Shown: in pieces, positions 55,273 through 64,000 of the stretch | Position numbering within the stretch: position 1 is the first letter of the stretch | How the letters are laid out: each line of letters begins with the position of its first letter | NCBI RefSeq assembly: GCF_003268885.1 | Contig: NZ_QLSX01000011.1 | Location: 62,001 to 126,000 of the forward strand | DNA: 64,000 bases | Direction of reading: 5' to 3' | From: Onishia taeanensis | GTDB lineage: Bacteria; Pseudomonadota; Gammaproteobacteria; Pseudomonadales; Halomonadaceae | Program-made: the position numbers and the translations under genes | The notes under the pieces: generated by a model | Told to the model about the DNA's origin: nothing | Databases searched by the model: none | What the model saw: the letters and a program-made list of their open reading frames with translations, nothing else

Positions 55273-56049
55273 TTATTTCTCAACGAAAGCACGCTCGATC
55301 ACGTAGTCGCCGGGCTCGCCCAGACGCGGAGAGATCTTGAAGCCCAGATCGTCGAGCAGGGCGCTGGACTCGTCCAGCATCGCCGGGCTGCCGCAGATCA
55401 TGGCGCGGTCCTGCTTGGGGTCGAGCGGCGGCAGACCGGTATCTTCGGCGAGCTTGCCGCTGCGGATATGGTCGGTCAGGCGGCCCTGGGTATGGAACTC
55501 CTCGCGGGTCACCGTGGGGTAGTAGACCAGCTTCTCGGCGATCTCTTCGCCCAGGTACTCGTGTGCAGGCAGCTCCTTGGTGATGAAGTCGGCGTAGGCC
55601 AGTTCACTGACGGTACGTACGCCGTGGATCAGCACGATCTTCTCGAAGCGCTCGTACACCTCCGGGTCCTGGATCAGGCTCATGAAGGGTGCAAGGCCGG
55701 TACCGGTGGACAGCAGGTAGAGGTTGCGGCCAGGCAGCAGATCATCGGTGACCAGGGTGCCGGTAGGCTTGCGGCTGACCATGATCTGATCGCCGACCTC
55801 AAGGTGCTGCAGGCGCGAGGTCAGCGGGCCGTCGGGCACCTTGATGCTGAAGAACTCGAGGTGATCCTCGTAGTTGGGGCTGGCGATGGAATAGGCACGC
55901 ATCAGCGGTTTGCCTTCGACCTCAAGACCGATCATCACGAACTGGCCGTTCTTGAAGCGCAGGCTACGCTCGCGGGTGGTCTTGAAACTGAACAGGGTAT
56001 CGTTCCAGTGATGGACGCTTAAGACTTCTTCCAGGGCAAACTTGCTCAC
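55273..56049 (-). CDS. fpr: Ferredoxin/flavodoxin-NADP reductase
   Basis: A 258-residue FAD enzyme passing electrons between NADPH and ferredoxin or flavodoxin. FAD motif 'RAYSIASPNYEDHLEF' (about residues 50-65), NADP motif 'LLSTGTGLAPFMSLI' and 'MICGSPAMLDE' are present; the C-terminus ends 'YVIERAFVEK' as in the bacterial subclass without a terminal aromatic. The start is GTG 56049 with AAGGAG 6 nt before. Divergent from a FinR-like regulator, as in Pseudomonas, where it responds to oxidative stress and sulfite. Confidence 0.95.
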   Translation of the reverse strand: MSKFALEEVLSVHHWNDTLFSFKTTRERSLRFKNGQFVMIGLEVEGKPLMRAYSIASPNYEDHLEFFSIKVPDGPLTSRLQHLEVGDQIMVSRKPTGTLVTDDLLPGRNLYLLSTGTGLAPFMSLIQDPEVYERFEKIVLIHGVRTVSELAYADFITKELPAHEYLGEEIAEKLVYYPTVTREEFHTQGRLTDHIRSGKLAEDTGLPPLDPKQDRAMICGSPAMLDESSALLDDLGFKISPRLGEPGDYVIERAFVEK

Positions 56050-56077
56050 GACCGACTCCTTATATGCTCAAGACGAG

Positions 56078-56094
56078 TATTCCAAAAACGAATA
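56078..56094. promoter_or_regulatory. Inverted repeat between fpr and finR-like genes
   Basis: TATTC-N7-GAATA (17 bp) lies 29 bp upstream of the fpr start; a TATAAT -10 box for the LysR gene is at 56175-56180. The inverted repeat has the form of a LysR-type binding site. Confidence 0.4.
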
Positions 56095-56208
56095 ACATCG
56101 CCGGAAAGATCAATGAGTGAAGTCTAAGCATCGGCCACCTATCTGTTAAATGGTTTGTATGGATAACACTTATCTATAATGCCGATATTGACTCAGCGGA
56201 GTGTGACC

Positions 56209-57135
56209 ATGCGCTATACCCTGCGCCAGCTCGAAGTCTTCGTCGCCGTCGCCCAGCACGAGAGCGTATCCCGCGCTGCCCGGGAGCTGGCGCTGTCCCA
56301 GTCGGCCGCCAGCACCGCGCTCTCCGAGCTCGAGCGCCAGTTCGACTGCCAGCTGCTAGACCGGATCGGCAAGCGGCTGAAGCTCAACGCCCTGGGCTTT
56401 CAACTGTTGCCCAAGGCGGTAGCGCTGCTCGACCGCGGCGAGGAAATCGAGGAACTGCTGCGCGGCCAGCGGGGCATCGGCTCGCTGGACGTCGGCGCTA
56501 CGCTTACCATCGGCAACTATCTGGCTACGCTTCTGATCAGCGACTTCCTCAAGGCACATCCGGACAGCCGGGTACGCCTGCAGGTGGGCAACACCCGCAG
56601 CATCATCGAGCGGGTGGCCCAGCATGAGCTGGATCTGGGACTGATCGAGGGCGACTGCCAGAACGAGGCGCTAGTCATGCAGCCCTGGGTGGAGGATGAG
56701 CTGGTGGTGTTCTGTGCGCCCCATCATCCCCTGGCGGGAAGCGACGCACTGGATATCGATCATCTGCTGCGCGAGGACTGGATCATGCGCGAGCGAGGCT
56801 CGGGCACCCGCCTGACGCTTGAGCACGCGGCCCGCCATCGCCGCGGGCGCTTCAACATCCTGCTGGAGCTCGAGCACACCGAGGGCATCAAGCGGGCGGT
56901 GGAGTCAGGACTTGGCATCGGCTGCGTGTCGCGCCTGGCGCTGCGCGATGCCTTCAGGCGGGGCAGCCTGGTGGAACTTTCCACCCCCGAGCTCGACCTG
57001 CGCCGCCAGTTTTCCTTCATCTGGCACCGCCACAAGTACCTGACCACCGGCATGCGCGAATACTTGAAGCTGTGTCGACAGATGACGGCAGGCATCCAGC
57101 GCAGCGACGAAATTCCGCTGCCCCTGACGCCCTGA
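56209..57135 (+). CDS. LysR-family regulator, FinR-like
   Basis: A 308-residue regulator with a typical HTH ('TLRQLEVFVAVAQHESVSRAARELALSQSAAS', region residues 4-35) and effector domain. In pseudomonads the divergently encoded LysR protein FinR activates fpr; the position and sequence style here suit the same role. ATG 56209 was chosen because GGAG precedes it and the HTH starts there. A TATAAT box lies 29 bp upstream of the ATG, with a poor -35 as is usual for autoregulated LysR genes. Confidence 0.85.
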   Translation: MRYTLRQLEVFVAVAQHESVSRAARELALSQSAASTALSELERQFDCQLLDRIGKRLKLNALGFQLLPKAVALLDRGEEIEELLRGQRGIGSLDVGATLTIGNYLATLLISDFLKAHPDSRVRLQVGNTRSIIERVAQHELDLGLIEGDCQNEALVMQPWVEDELVVFCAPHHPLAGSDALDIDHLLREDWIMRERGSGTRLTLEHAARHRRGRFNILLELEHTEGIKRAVESGLGIGCVSRLALRDAFRRGSLVELSTPELDLRRQFSFIWHRHKYLTTGMREYLKLCRQMTAGIQRSDEIPLPLTP

Positions 57136-57170
57136 GCCCCTGAAACCCGCCCCCGATCAGCGACGCGCTA

Positions 57171-57202
57171 ATCGCCAGGGCATCACACGACGCTCTGGCG
57201 AT
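57171..57202. terminator. Inverted repeat between convergent finR-like and chemoreceptor genes
   Basis: An 11-bp stem (ATCGCCAGGGC and GCTCTGGCGAT, one G-T pair) with a 10-nt loop lies between the two converging genes. There is no T-run, so it may be a weak bidirectional terminator or mRNA-end stabiliser. Confidence 0.4.
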
Positions 57203-57246
57203 AGGGTCGAAGAGTAACAACCGGGTCTTAGGCCGGCATGTCCGGG

Positions 57247-59100
57247 TCAGCCGCGCGCCACGCTCTCGGGCGAGGCCAGCGCCGGCCGTTCAGCGACCTC
57301 GCGCAAGGTGAAGCCAGAGACCACCTGACTCAGCCGGTCCGACTCGTTTTTCAACTGCTCGGCGGCGGTGGTCGATTCCTCGACCAGGGCGGCATTCTGC
57401 TGAGTCATGCGATCAAGCTCCGAGACCGCCACGTTGACCTGGCCGATGCCGTCGCTCTGCTCGCCGGTGGCGGCGGTGATCTCGCCCAGCACGTCGGTGA
57501 CCCGTGCCACACTTTGCACGATCTCCTCCATGGTCTCGCCGGCGGCCCGCACCTGGGCAGCGCCCTCTTCGGTGCGGGCGCCGGAGGTGTCGATCAGGCC
57601 CTTGATCTGCTTGGCGGCATCAGCACTGCGCCCGGCCAGCTGGCGTACTTCGCCGGCCACCACCGCAAAACCACGGCCCTGTTCGCCGGCACGCGCAGCC
57701 TCCACCGAGGCGTTCAGCGCCAGCAGGTTGGTCTGGAAGGCGATGCCGTCCATCACGCTTACGATCTCGCTGATCTGCGCCGAGGAATCCCGAATGCCCT
57801 GCATGGTATCGACTACCTTGCCGACCGCTTCGCCGCCGCGGCGAGCGACCACGGACGCCGATTCGGCCAGGCCATTGGCCTGACGCGAGGACTCGGCGGT
57901 GTGTTCGACGGTGCTGGTGATCTCTTCCATCGAGGCCGAGGTCTGTTGCAGGCTCGAGGCCGCATTCTCGGTACGCCGCGAGAGATCCTGACCGCCGGTC
58001 GAGATCTCGGTGGCAGCGACCCGCACCGATTCGCTGCTCTGACGGATGGTCACCATCACTGCCTCCATCTTGCCGACGAAGCGGTTGAAGGCAGCGGCGA
58101 TCTGCGCCACTTCATCGCGACCCTGCTCCGGCAGGCGCCGGGTCAGGTCGCCCTCGCCGCTGGCAATGTCTTCAAGGGCATCCCGGGCACGCTCCAGCCC
58201 GGCGAGAGTCCGCTTGAGCCACAGGCCGAGCAGCAGGGCAGTGACGGCGATGATAATCACCAGCGTGATCAACGAGGATTCGAGAATCGCCCGCAGACCG
58301 GCGGTGGCCTCGCCCTCGTCCAGCGCCACCCCGAGTTCCCAGTCGCTGCCAGCGATAGGAGTCACGGACAGCCGCTTGTCGGCACCGTCGATGGCGAAAT
58401 GCTTCCAGTTATTCTCGGTATTGCCCAGACGCGAGATAGTGGACGGCGTCAGTTGCTCGCTAAGTCGGGTCAGAGGCTTGAGGGTCAGATCGGCATTGGG
58501 ATGGGCTATCAGCGTCTCGCCGCCGCTGCTCAAGAAGGCGAAGCTTGATGGCGTCGGCTGGATACCATTGACCTGGGCGATCAGCTTGTCGATCACCACA
58601 TCACCACCGATCACGCCATACAAGCGCCCGCCACGCTCGACCGGTGTGGCGAAGGTGACCACCATCCGGCCGCTGTTGGCATCCACATAGGGCATCGAAA
58701 CGATGGTCTTGTTCTGCTCGGTAGCCGAGAGATACCAGCCGCGCTGTCGCGGATCGTAATCGTCTGGCGGCACCCAGCCATCTGAGGTGGTCAGAGAGCC
58801 ATCCGGCTTGCCGAGATAGGTCGACAGGAAACCACCGGACTCGGCCAGCTGGACCAGCGCCGGCACGGGGGTATCGCCCTTGACCGGCTCACGGGCCGCT
58901 TCGACCATGCTGGTGCGAGCGGCGATCCACTCTTCGATCGCCATGGCATTGCCGGTAGCAATGGAACCCAGCTGCTCGGCAATCTGCTGTTGATCATGAG
59001 ACTTGACGGTCAGGTAACTAACGGTCGCATTGATCATCAGCGCCAAGGCGATGACCGCCAGGGTGATGATCAGGATGCGCTTGCGCAGGGAGGAAAACAT
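57247..59100 (-). CDS. Methyl-accepting chemotaxis protein with amino-acid-binding dCACHE domain
   Basis: A 617-residue chemoreceptor. Membrane helices at about residues 9-31 and 275-297 flank a periplasmic double-CACHE domain; HAMP (about 298-350) and a signalling hairpin ('[31 protein letters not shown]') follow. The ligand pocket retains the seven amino-acid-sensing residues known from PctA: Y115, R120, W122, Y123, Y138, D140 and D167, with the same spacing as PctA Y121, R126, W128, Y129, Y144, D146 and D173. Amino acids are therefore the likely attractants. No C-terminal CheR-binding pentapeptide is seen. A FliA promoter lies upstream. Confidence 0.93.
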   Translation of the reverse strand: MFSSLRKRILIITLAVIALALMINATVSYLTVKSHDQQQIAEQLGSIATGNAMAIEEWIAARTSMVEAAREPVKGDTPVPALVQLAESGGFLSTYLGKPDGSLTTSDGWVPPDDYDPRQRGWYLSATEQNKTIVSMPYVDANSGRMVVTFATPVERGGRLYGVIGGDVVIDKLIAQVNGIQPTPSSFAFLSSGGETLIAHPNADLTLKPLTRLSEQLTPSTISRLGNTENNWKHFAIDGADKRLSVTPIAGSDWELGVALDEGEATAGLRAILESSLITLVIIIAVTALLLGLWLKRTLAGLERARDALEDIASGEGDLTRRLPEQGRDEVAQIAAAFNRFVGKMEAVMVTIRQSSESVRVAATEISTGGQDLSRRTENAASSLQQTSASMEEITSTVEHTAESSRQANGLAESASVVARRGGEAVGKVVDTMQGIRDSSAQISEIVSVMDGIAFQTNLLALNASVEAARAGEQGRGFAVVAGEVRQLAGRSADAAKQIKGLIDTSGARTEEGAAQVRAAGETMEEIVQSVARVTDVLGEITAATGEQSDGIGQVNVAVSELDRMTQQNAALVEESTTAAEQLKNESDRLSQVVSGFTLREVAERPALASPESVARG

Positions 59101-59180
59101 GGAGGGGCGCCCTCAATTAGAAAAATATTGTATTATTTGACCGCAAACACCTGAGCTAAAAGATGTTTGCCACATCGTGC

Positions 59181-59207
59181 CTATCGGCGAGGGCGCCCAT
59201 TTCTTGA
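59181..59207 (-). promoter_or_regulatory. FliA (sigma-28) promoter for the chemoreceptor
   Basis: On the minus strand, TCAAGAAA, an 11-base spacer and GCCGATAG closely fit the flagellar sigma-28 form (TCAAG/TAAAGTTT-N11-GCCGATAA). It lies about 80 bp before the receptor start, linking expression to flagellar genes. Confidence 0.65.
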
Positions 59208-59243
59208 GTCGCCGACGGGGCAAGACGCCTGCGCTGAACGTAG

Positions 59244-59672
59244 CTAGCGCATATCGCTGACTGCCTCCTGAATGGTCTCGAGACTGGCCTTCGACAGATC
59301 CTTGGCCAGGCTGTGAATCACCCGATGTGCGGTCGGACCATCGAGCTTGTCGCGCAGCTGGCCGAGAAAGCGCGGCGGGGCCACCAGGATCAATTTGTCG
59401 AGATCGTTCTCGATTCGCGCCCGGTAAAGGCGTTCGGCGACTTCCTTGGCGAAGCGCTCGGCGTGGTGCTGGGTCGCCACATCCTCGCCTCCCGAGGCAC
59501 TAGCAGCTGTCGTCGACGACTGGTGAACGTCTCCTCCGTTGTCGGTGACAAGGTCCCCCTCATGCAGACGCCCCTCGGCATGTAGCAGGCTGTCGTGCTC
59601 GACCAGCGTGAGGGCATCCCGGGTAAAGACACGCGCCCGGGCGGCGTCAGCGACCAGAATATAGGTTGTCAT
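59244..59672 (-). CDS. Host-attachment-protein family (AtaA-like/eRF1-like fold)
   Basis: A 142-residue soluble protein. The start 'TYILVADAARARVF' and the later 'KLILVAPPRFLGQLRDKL' are the family signature of the 'protein required for attachment to host cells' domain, named from Agrobacterium. Actual function in free-living bacteria is unknown; the fold resembles release-factor domains. GAGGAA precedes the ATG. It lies downstream of nothing obviously related; divergent from the next gene. Confidence 0.82.
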   Translation of the reverse strand: MTTYILVADAARARVFTRDALTLVEHDSLLHAEGRLHEGDLVTDNGGDVHQSSTTAASASGGEDVATQHHAERFAKEVAERLYRARIENDLDKLILVAPPRFLGQLRDKLDGPTAHRVIHSLAKDLSKASLETIQEAVSDMR

Positions 59673-59892
59673 AGCAGTTCCTCGGTTGAGTGAAACGCAT
59701 CACTCCAGCACCTGCGTTCCTATACTGGAGATTGGCAAGCACCCGAGAGGGCGTCAACTGCGTGTCGTCGCCCGGTGGCGACAGGATGCGCACCGAGGGC
59801 GCTGTGCTAAAATCCCCGCCGCCAGGAAGGCACCCCTGACCCGTAAATGCGGTCATGGCCCCGCCCCACTTTCGTCACTGGAGACGCTCTCG

Positions 59893-60417
59893 ATGCGCAA
59901 TCTGTTGCTGATGCGCCGCCCCATGCCGCGCGGCCTGCTGGTCTTGCTACACCTGCTGAGCCAGCTCGGGATGCTGGCGACCGGCGGGCTCTGGACGCGC
60001 GAGGCACTGGCGCCGCTTGCCACCACGCCGCTGTCGGGCCAATGGCCGACGCTGGCGCTGGGCGTTGGCGCGACCCTGGCCGCCTGCCTGCTGGTGCGCA
60101 TGCTGTTCGAACTGCTGATGACGCCCCACCATGTGCAGGCCATGATCGCCCTCCAGCAACTGCCTTTCACGCGCTCCACTCGCCGACGCCCGGCGGTCCA
60201 CGACGAGGACGACAGCTGGGCAGGCGAGGCGCGCCAGGTCAACCCTACCGCTGCCATGCCCGCACCCTCACAGCCCGAACCGTTCTCCGCCGCCCCCGAA
60301 GCTGCGGCTGCCGCACAGCCAGTAGCCGGCACGCCGTGGCCCCGTGAACCGCAGCTCGACCTCGCCGCGGCCCCCTGGATAGACAGCTACGCGCCCCCGG
60401 CCGGGCCGCGCTTATAG
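59893..60417 (+). CDS. Small membrane protein of unknown function with Pro/Ala-rich tail
   Basis: A 174-residue protein. Two hydrophobic segments (about residues 12-32 and 48-78) are followed by a hydrophilic, Pro- and Ala-rich tail (about 95-174) likely facing the cytoplasm. I do not recognise a family. GGAG lies 9 nt before ATG 59893; an in-frame extension upstream lacks support. It is flanked by a host-attachment gene and ridA on the other strand. Confidence 0.6.
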   Translation: MRNLLLMRRPMPRGLLVLLHLLSQLGMLATGGLWTREALAPLATTPLSGQWPTLALGVGATLAACLLVRMLFELLMTPHHVQAMIALQQLPFTRSTRRRPAVHDEDDSWAGEARQVNPTAAMPAPSQPEPFSAAPEAAAAAQPVAGTPWPREPQLDLAAAPWIDSYAPPAGPRL

Positions 60418-60504
60418 GTAGTAGGAAAGTCGCCGAGGCATCACCATCAAACGGGCACGCTCACCCGTGGCTGGACGGCCATGGGAGCAGGATGTCCCCA
60501 TGGG

Positions 60505-60915
60505 TCACGAGCCACTGGTGGACTCGCGGGGGGCGGACGGAATCCAGGCAATCATGTCGACCTCAACGTCGGCGCCACCGGCCAGGCCGGTCACCCCAAT
60601 GCACGTCCGCGTGGGCAGGGGCGCAGGAAAGTAGCTGGCGTAGACCGCGTTGACCTCTTCGAAGTGCCCCATGTTGGTGATAAACACCCGTGACTGAACC
60701 ACATATTCGAAGTCACTGCCCACGGCGTCGAGAATGATCGCCAGGTTTTGCATCACGCGATGGGTCTGCTCGGTAAAGGTGCCGAGCAGCATCTCGTTCG
60801 TTTCCGGGACCGTCGGCATCTGCCCCGTGATGAAGACCAGATCACCGACCCGACAGGCATGGGAAAAGGGCGCGATCGGCTGGGGCGCACGATCGATGTA
60901 AAGCTTTTCAATCAT
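60505..60915 (-). CDS. RidA/YjgF-family deaminase
   Basis: A 136-residue trimeric enzyme that hydrolyses reactive enamines and imines formed by amino-acid-metabolising PLP enzymes. The C-terminal signature 'PTRTCIGVTGLAGGADVEVDMIAW' (region about residues 102-125) includes the catalytic Arg. GGGAG lies 8 nt before ATG 60915; in-frame upstream codons belong to the palindromic region. It follows the Aap amino-acid transporter genes on the same strand, which fits amino-acid catabolism. Confidence 0.88.
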   Translation of the reverse strand: MIEKLYIDRAPQPIAPFSHACRVGDLVFITGQMPTVPETNEMLLGTFTEQTHRVMQNLAIILDAVGSDFEYVVQSRVFITNMGHFEEVNAVYASYFPAPLPTRTCIGVTGLAGGADVEVDMIAWIPSAPRESTSGS

Positions 60916-60931
60916 CAAGGAAGCTCCCATG

Positions 60932-60955
60932 GCACAGCCGGCATGCCGGCTGTGC
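60932..60955. repeat. 24-nt perfect palindrome between aapP and ridA
   Basis: Two 11-nt arms (GCACAGCCGGC and complement) separated by AT form a perfect hairpin between the aapP stop and ridA start. No T-run follows, so it is not a classical terminator. Confidence 0.85.
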
Positions 60956-60965
60956 ATGATGCGAC

Positions 60966-61730
<765 letters not shown>

Positions 61731-61798
61731 ACCGATATCCTTGTTCTTGTGGGCGACCGCCCGCCGAACAGACGGTCGCCGGCTGCGCCTGTGCGCGT

Positions 61799-62902
61799 CT
61801 AGTGGCCGGTGTGCAGCTTGCGTTCCAGGTACTGGCTGTAGCGGGACATGCCGAAGCAGAAGATCCAGAACACAAACGCAACGAAGACATAACCTTCAAT
61901 CGAGAAGCCCAACCAATCGGCGTCGGCGAGTGCCGCCTGCACGATCGCCAGCAGGTCGAACAGGCCGATGATCAGCACCAGCGAGGTATCCTTGAACAGG
62001 GCGATGAAAGTATTGACGATGCCGGGGATCATCATCTTCAGCGCCTGGGGCAGCACGATCAGGCCCATGCGCTTCCAGTAGCCCATACCCAGCGCCGCAG
62101 CCGCTTCTTCCTGGCCCCTGGGAATCGCCTGCAGACCACCCCGCACCACCTCTGCCATGTAGGCACTCTGGAACAGGGTGATGCCGATCAGCGCCCGCAC
62201 CAGCTTGTCCATGTCCACCTCGGTGGGTACGAACAGCGGCAGCATCACCGAGGCCATGAATAGCACCGTGATCAAGGGCACGCCGCGCCAGAACTCGATG
62301 AACACCACCGAGATACTCTTCACGATCGGCATCTTCGACTGGCGCCCCAGCGCCAGCACGACGCCGATCGGCAGCGCCGCAACGATCCCCACTACCGCCA
62401 GCACCAGGGTCAGCATCAGGCCACCCCAGCGATGCGTCGGCACCGCCGGCATGCCGAACGAGCCGCCGTGCAGCAGGTAGAAGGCCACGACCGGGAAGAC
62501 CACCAGAGTCACCACCGCGGCCAGCTTCTTGGCCGGCAGGCGGGGCAGTGCCAGCCAGCCAATCAGCAGAGCAAACAGCACAAAGGTGAGATTGACCCGC
62601 CAGCGCAGTTCACTGGGATAGAAACCGTAGATGAACTGCTCGAAGCGAGCCGAGATGAACACCCAGCAGGCACCGCCGGAGTTGCAGGCCTCGCGGCTGG
62701 TGCCGAGCCAGTCGGCATCGATGATGGCCCACTGGATCAGCGGCGTGAGCCCCGCGATCAGCGCCCAGATCGCCAGCAGCGAGAGCACGCTGTTGATGGG
62801 CCCCTGAAAGAGGTTGCTGCGCAGCCAGGCGATGGGGCCCACGCCGCGCTTGGGAGCGGGGCGTGCATCCACCGGCGTCGTATTTAAGGTCAGTTTGCTC
62901 AC
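61799..62902 (-). CDS. aapM: Amino-acid ABC transporter permease AapM
   Basis: A 367-residue permease with about eight membrane segments. The C-terminal HisM-type domain contains the EAA loop '[26 protein letters not shown]' region (about residues 270-295). The large N-terminal part with a periplasmic Cys-containing loop ('[10 protein letters not shown]') is typical of AapM. The start is GTG 62902, directly after the aapQ stop, with GGAG upstream. Confidence 0.93.
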   Translation of the reverse strand: MSKLTLNTTPVDARPAPKRGVGPIAWLRSNLFQGPINSVLSLLAIWALIAGLTPLIQWAIIDADWLGTSREACNSGGACWVFISARFEQFIYGFYPSELRWRVNLTFVLFALLIGWLALPRLPAKKLAAVVTLVVFPVVAFYLLHGGSFGMPAVPTHRWGGLMLTLVLAVVGIVAALPIGVVLALGRQSKMPIVKSISVVFIEFWRGVPLITVLFMASVMLPLFVPTEVDMDKLVRALIGITLFQSAYMAEVVRGGLQAIPRGQEEAAAALGMGYWKRMGLIVLPQALKMMIPGIVNTFIALFKDTSLVLIIGLFDLLAIVQAALADADWLGFSIEGYVFVAFVFWIFCFGMSRYSQYLERKLHTGH

Positions 62903-64000
62903 TTATCGCTCCACCAGCGCCATGCGCGCGTTGAACCAGTTCATGAACATCGACACCAGAAGACTCAGCGTCAGATAGACCGCCATGGTCATCATGATCA
63001 CCTCGATAGCCTGGCCGGTCTGGTTGAGCGTGGTGCCGGCGAACACGGACACCAGGTCCGGGTAGCCGATGGCAGTGGCCAGCGACGAGTTCTTGATCAG
63101 GTTGAGGTACTGACTGGTCAGCGGCGGGATGATCACCCGCATTGCCTGGGGAATCACCACCAGCCGCAGGGTCATGCCACCGGACAGCGACAGCGCCCGG
63201 GCCGCTTCGGTCTGGCCGTGAGAGACGGCCTGGATGCCTGAGCGCACGATCTCGGCGATAAAGGCACCGGTGTAGATCGACAGCGCCAGCCACAGCGCCA
63301 GCAGCTCCGGCAGCACGGTGATACCGCCCGAGAAGTTGAAGCCGCCAAGCTTGGGCAGATCCCAGGTCAGCGGCATGCCGCTGGCGACGAACACGAGGGC
63401 AGGCAGAGCGACAATCATCCCGGCACTGATCCATCCGGCAGGCAGCCGATCGCCGGTCGCTTCCTGGCGACGGCGATTCCAGCGCACCAGCACGATGGCC
63501 GCGATGACGGCAACGGCAAGCGCCACCAGCGTCCACACGAACCCCGACCCACCCACTGGCGCGGGCACCACCAGGCCACGGATGTTGAGGAACACGGCCT
63601 CACCGAGGCTCATGCTGTCGCGCGGCGACGGCAAGCTGCGCAGTACGGCGAAGTACCAGAAGAAGATCTGCAGCAGCAGCGGAATGTTGCGAAAGATCTC
63701 GACGTAGGCGCCGGCAATCCTGGCGATCAGCCAGTTGGGCGACAGCCGGGCGATGCCCATCAGAAAGCCGATGACAGTGGCCGCAAAGACGCCGAGGGCC
63801 GAGACCAGCAGGGTATTCAGCAAGCCGACCAGGAAGGTGCGGCCATAACTGCTCTGAGGCGTGTAGTCGATCAGACTCTGGACGATACCGAAGCCGGCGG
63901 TGTCATTAAGGAAGCCGAAACCGGTAGTGATCCCCCGAGCGTCCAGGTTCTCGAGGGTATTGCTGACGATGAAGCCAACCACCATAAACAGCGCGGCGAG
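62903..64000 (-). CDS. aapQ: Amino-acid ABC transporter permease AapQ, 5' end outside the window
   Basis: A partial gene of at least 366 codons; the frame stays open to base 64000, so the real start lies beyond. An ATG at 63985 is inside the reading frame and should not be taken as the start. Membrane segments, a periplasmic loop and the EAA motif 'GQTEAARALSLSGGMTLRLVVIPQAM' region match AapQ. It abuts aapM with no gap. The periplasmic binding protein AapJ would be expected just to the right. Confidence 0.92.
   Translation of the reverse strand, partial: LAALFMVVGFIVSNTLENLDARGITTGFGFLNDTAGFGIVQSLIDYTPQSSYGRTFLVGLLNTLLVSALGVFAATVIGFLMGIARLSPNWLIARIAGAYVEIFRNIPLLLQIFFWYFAVLRSLPSPRDSMSLGEAVFLNIRGLVVPAPVGGSGFVWTLVALAVAVIAAIVLVRWNRRRQEATGDRLPAGWISAGMIVALPALVFVASGMPLTWDLPKLGGFNFSGGITVLPELLALWLALSIYTGAFIAEIVRSGIQAVSHGQTEAARALSLSGGMTLRLVVIPQAMRVIIPPLTSQYLNLIKNSSLATAIGYPDLVSVFAGTTLNQTGQAIEVIMMTMAVYLTLSLLVSMFMNWFNARMALVER

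Noticed and set aside
57238-58548. 436-codon plus-strand open frame opposite the chemoreceptor
   Set aside because: Shadow of the conserved MCP signalling domain.

Overview
The window looks like about 64 kb of the chromosome of a halophilic gammaproteobacterium of the Halomonas group. It is GC-rich and carries the ectoine TRAP transporter set teaABCD. Its gene neighbourhoods are typical of gammaproteobacteria (hemCDXY, argH-lptM-lysA-dapF-DUF484-xerC, glnK-amtB, fpr beside a FinR-like LysR gene, thiSG-trmB). No rRNA, tRNA, CRISPR array or prophage was seen.

Layout. 1-1230: 3' end of a large MscS-family channel. 1231-6322: an acquired-looking metal block with a CDF efflux pump, a DUF1232 protein, an RcnR-like Ni/Co sensor with tandem operators, an NreB-like MFS exporter with a His-rich tail, and a decayed ISL3 transposase. 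6423-11103: heme genes hemC-hemD-hemX-hemY on the minus strand. 11328-17536: a tightly packed plus-strand run from argH to a YigB-like phosphatase. 17537-18262: a 726-bp stretch with no clear gene. 18263-21527: engB, cytochrome c4, dsbA and an EEP-family hydrolase. 21687-24929: a TakP-like TRAP transporter. 25063-31261: housekeeping and stress genes (yqaA, thiD, usp, dtd, ABC-F). 31368-34905: teaABCD. 35065-39572: an FKBP isomerase, a circularly permuted PHB-depolymerase-like esterase, an AEC carrier and D-lactate dehydrogenase. 39697-39866: a strong candidate for an unannotated Fur-controlled small RNA. 39983-47487: LysR/DMT pair, trmB-thiG-thiS, malate synthase G. 47719-52560: hydrolase, lipoprotein, aminotransferase, comM, ubiK. 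52689-55222: nitrogen-control locus glnK-amtB-PII with sigma-54 and NtrC-type sites. 55273-64000: fpr/finR, an amino-acid-type chemoreceptor with a FliA promoter, small genes, ridA, and an AapQMP amino-acid ABC transporter running off the right edge.

Themes. The genes fit a motile, salt-adapted heterotroph that scavenges compatible solutes (Tea), oxo-acids (TRAP) and amino acids (Aap, dCACHE chemoreceptor), with nitrogen-responsive ammonium uptake. The observations most worth checking are the Fur-box/promoter/terminator small RNA unit beside ldhA, the RcnR operators of the nickel cassette, the NtrC/sigma-54 layout at glnK, the permuted depolymerase, and repeated use of degenerate 12-nt-period arrays in non-coding DNA.

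All calls come from reading the sequence and from remembered family features; no database search was run.
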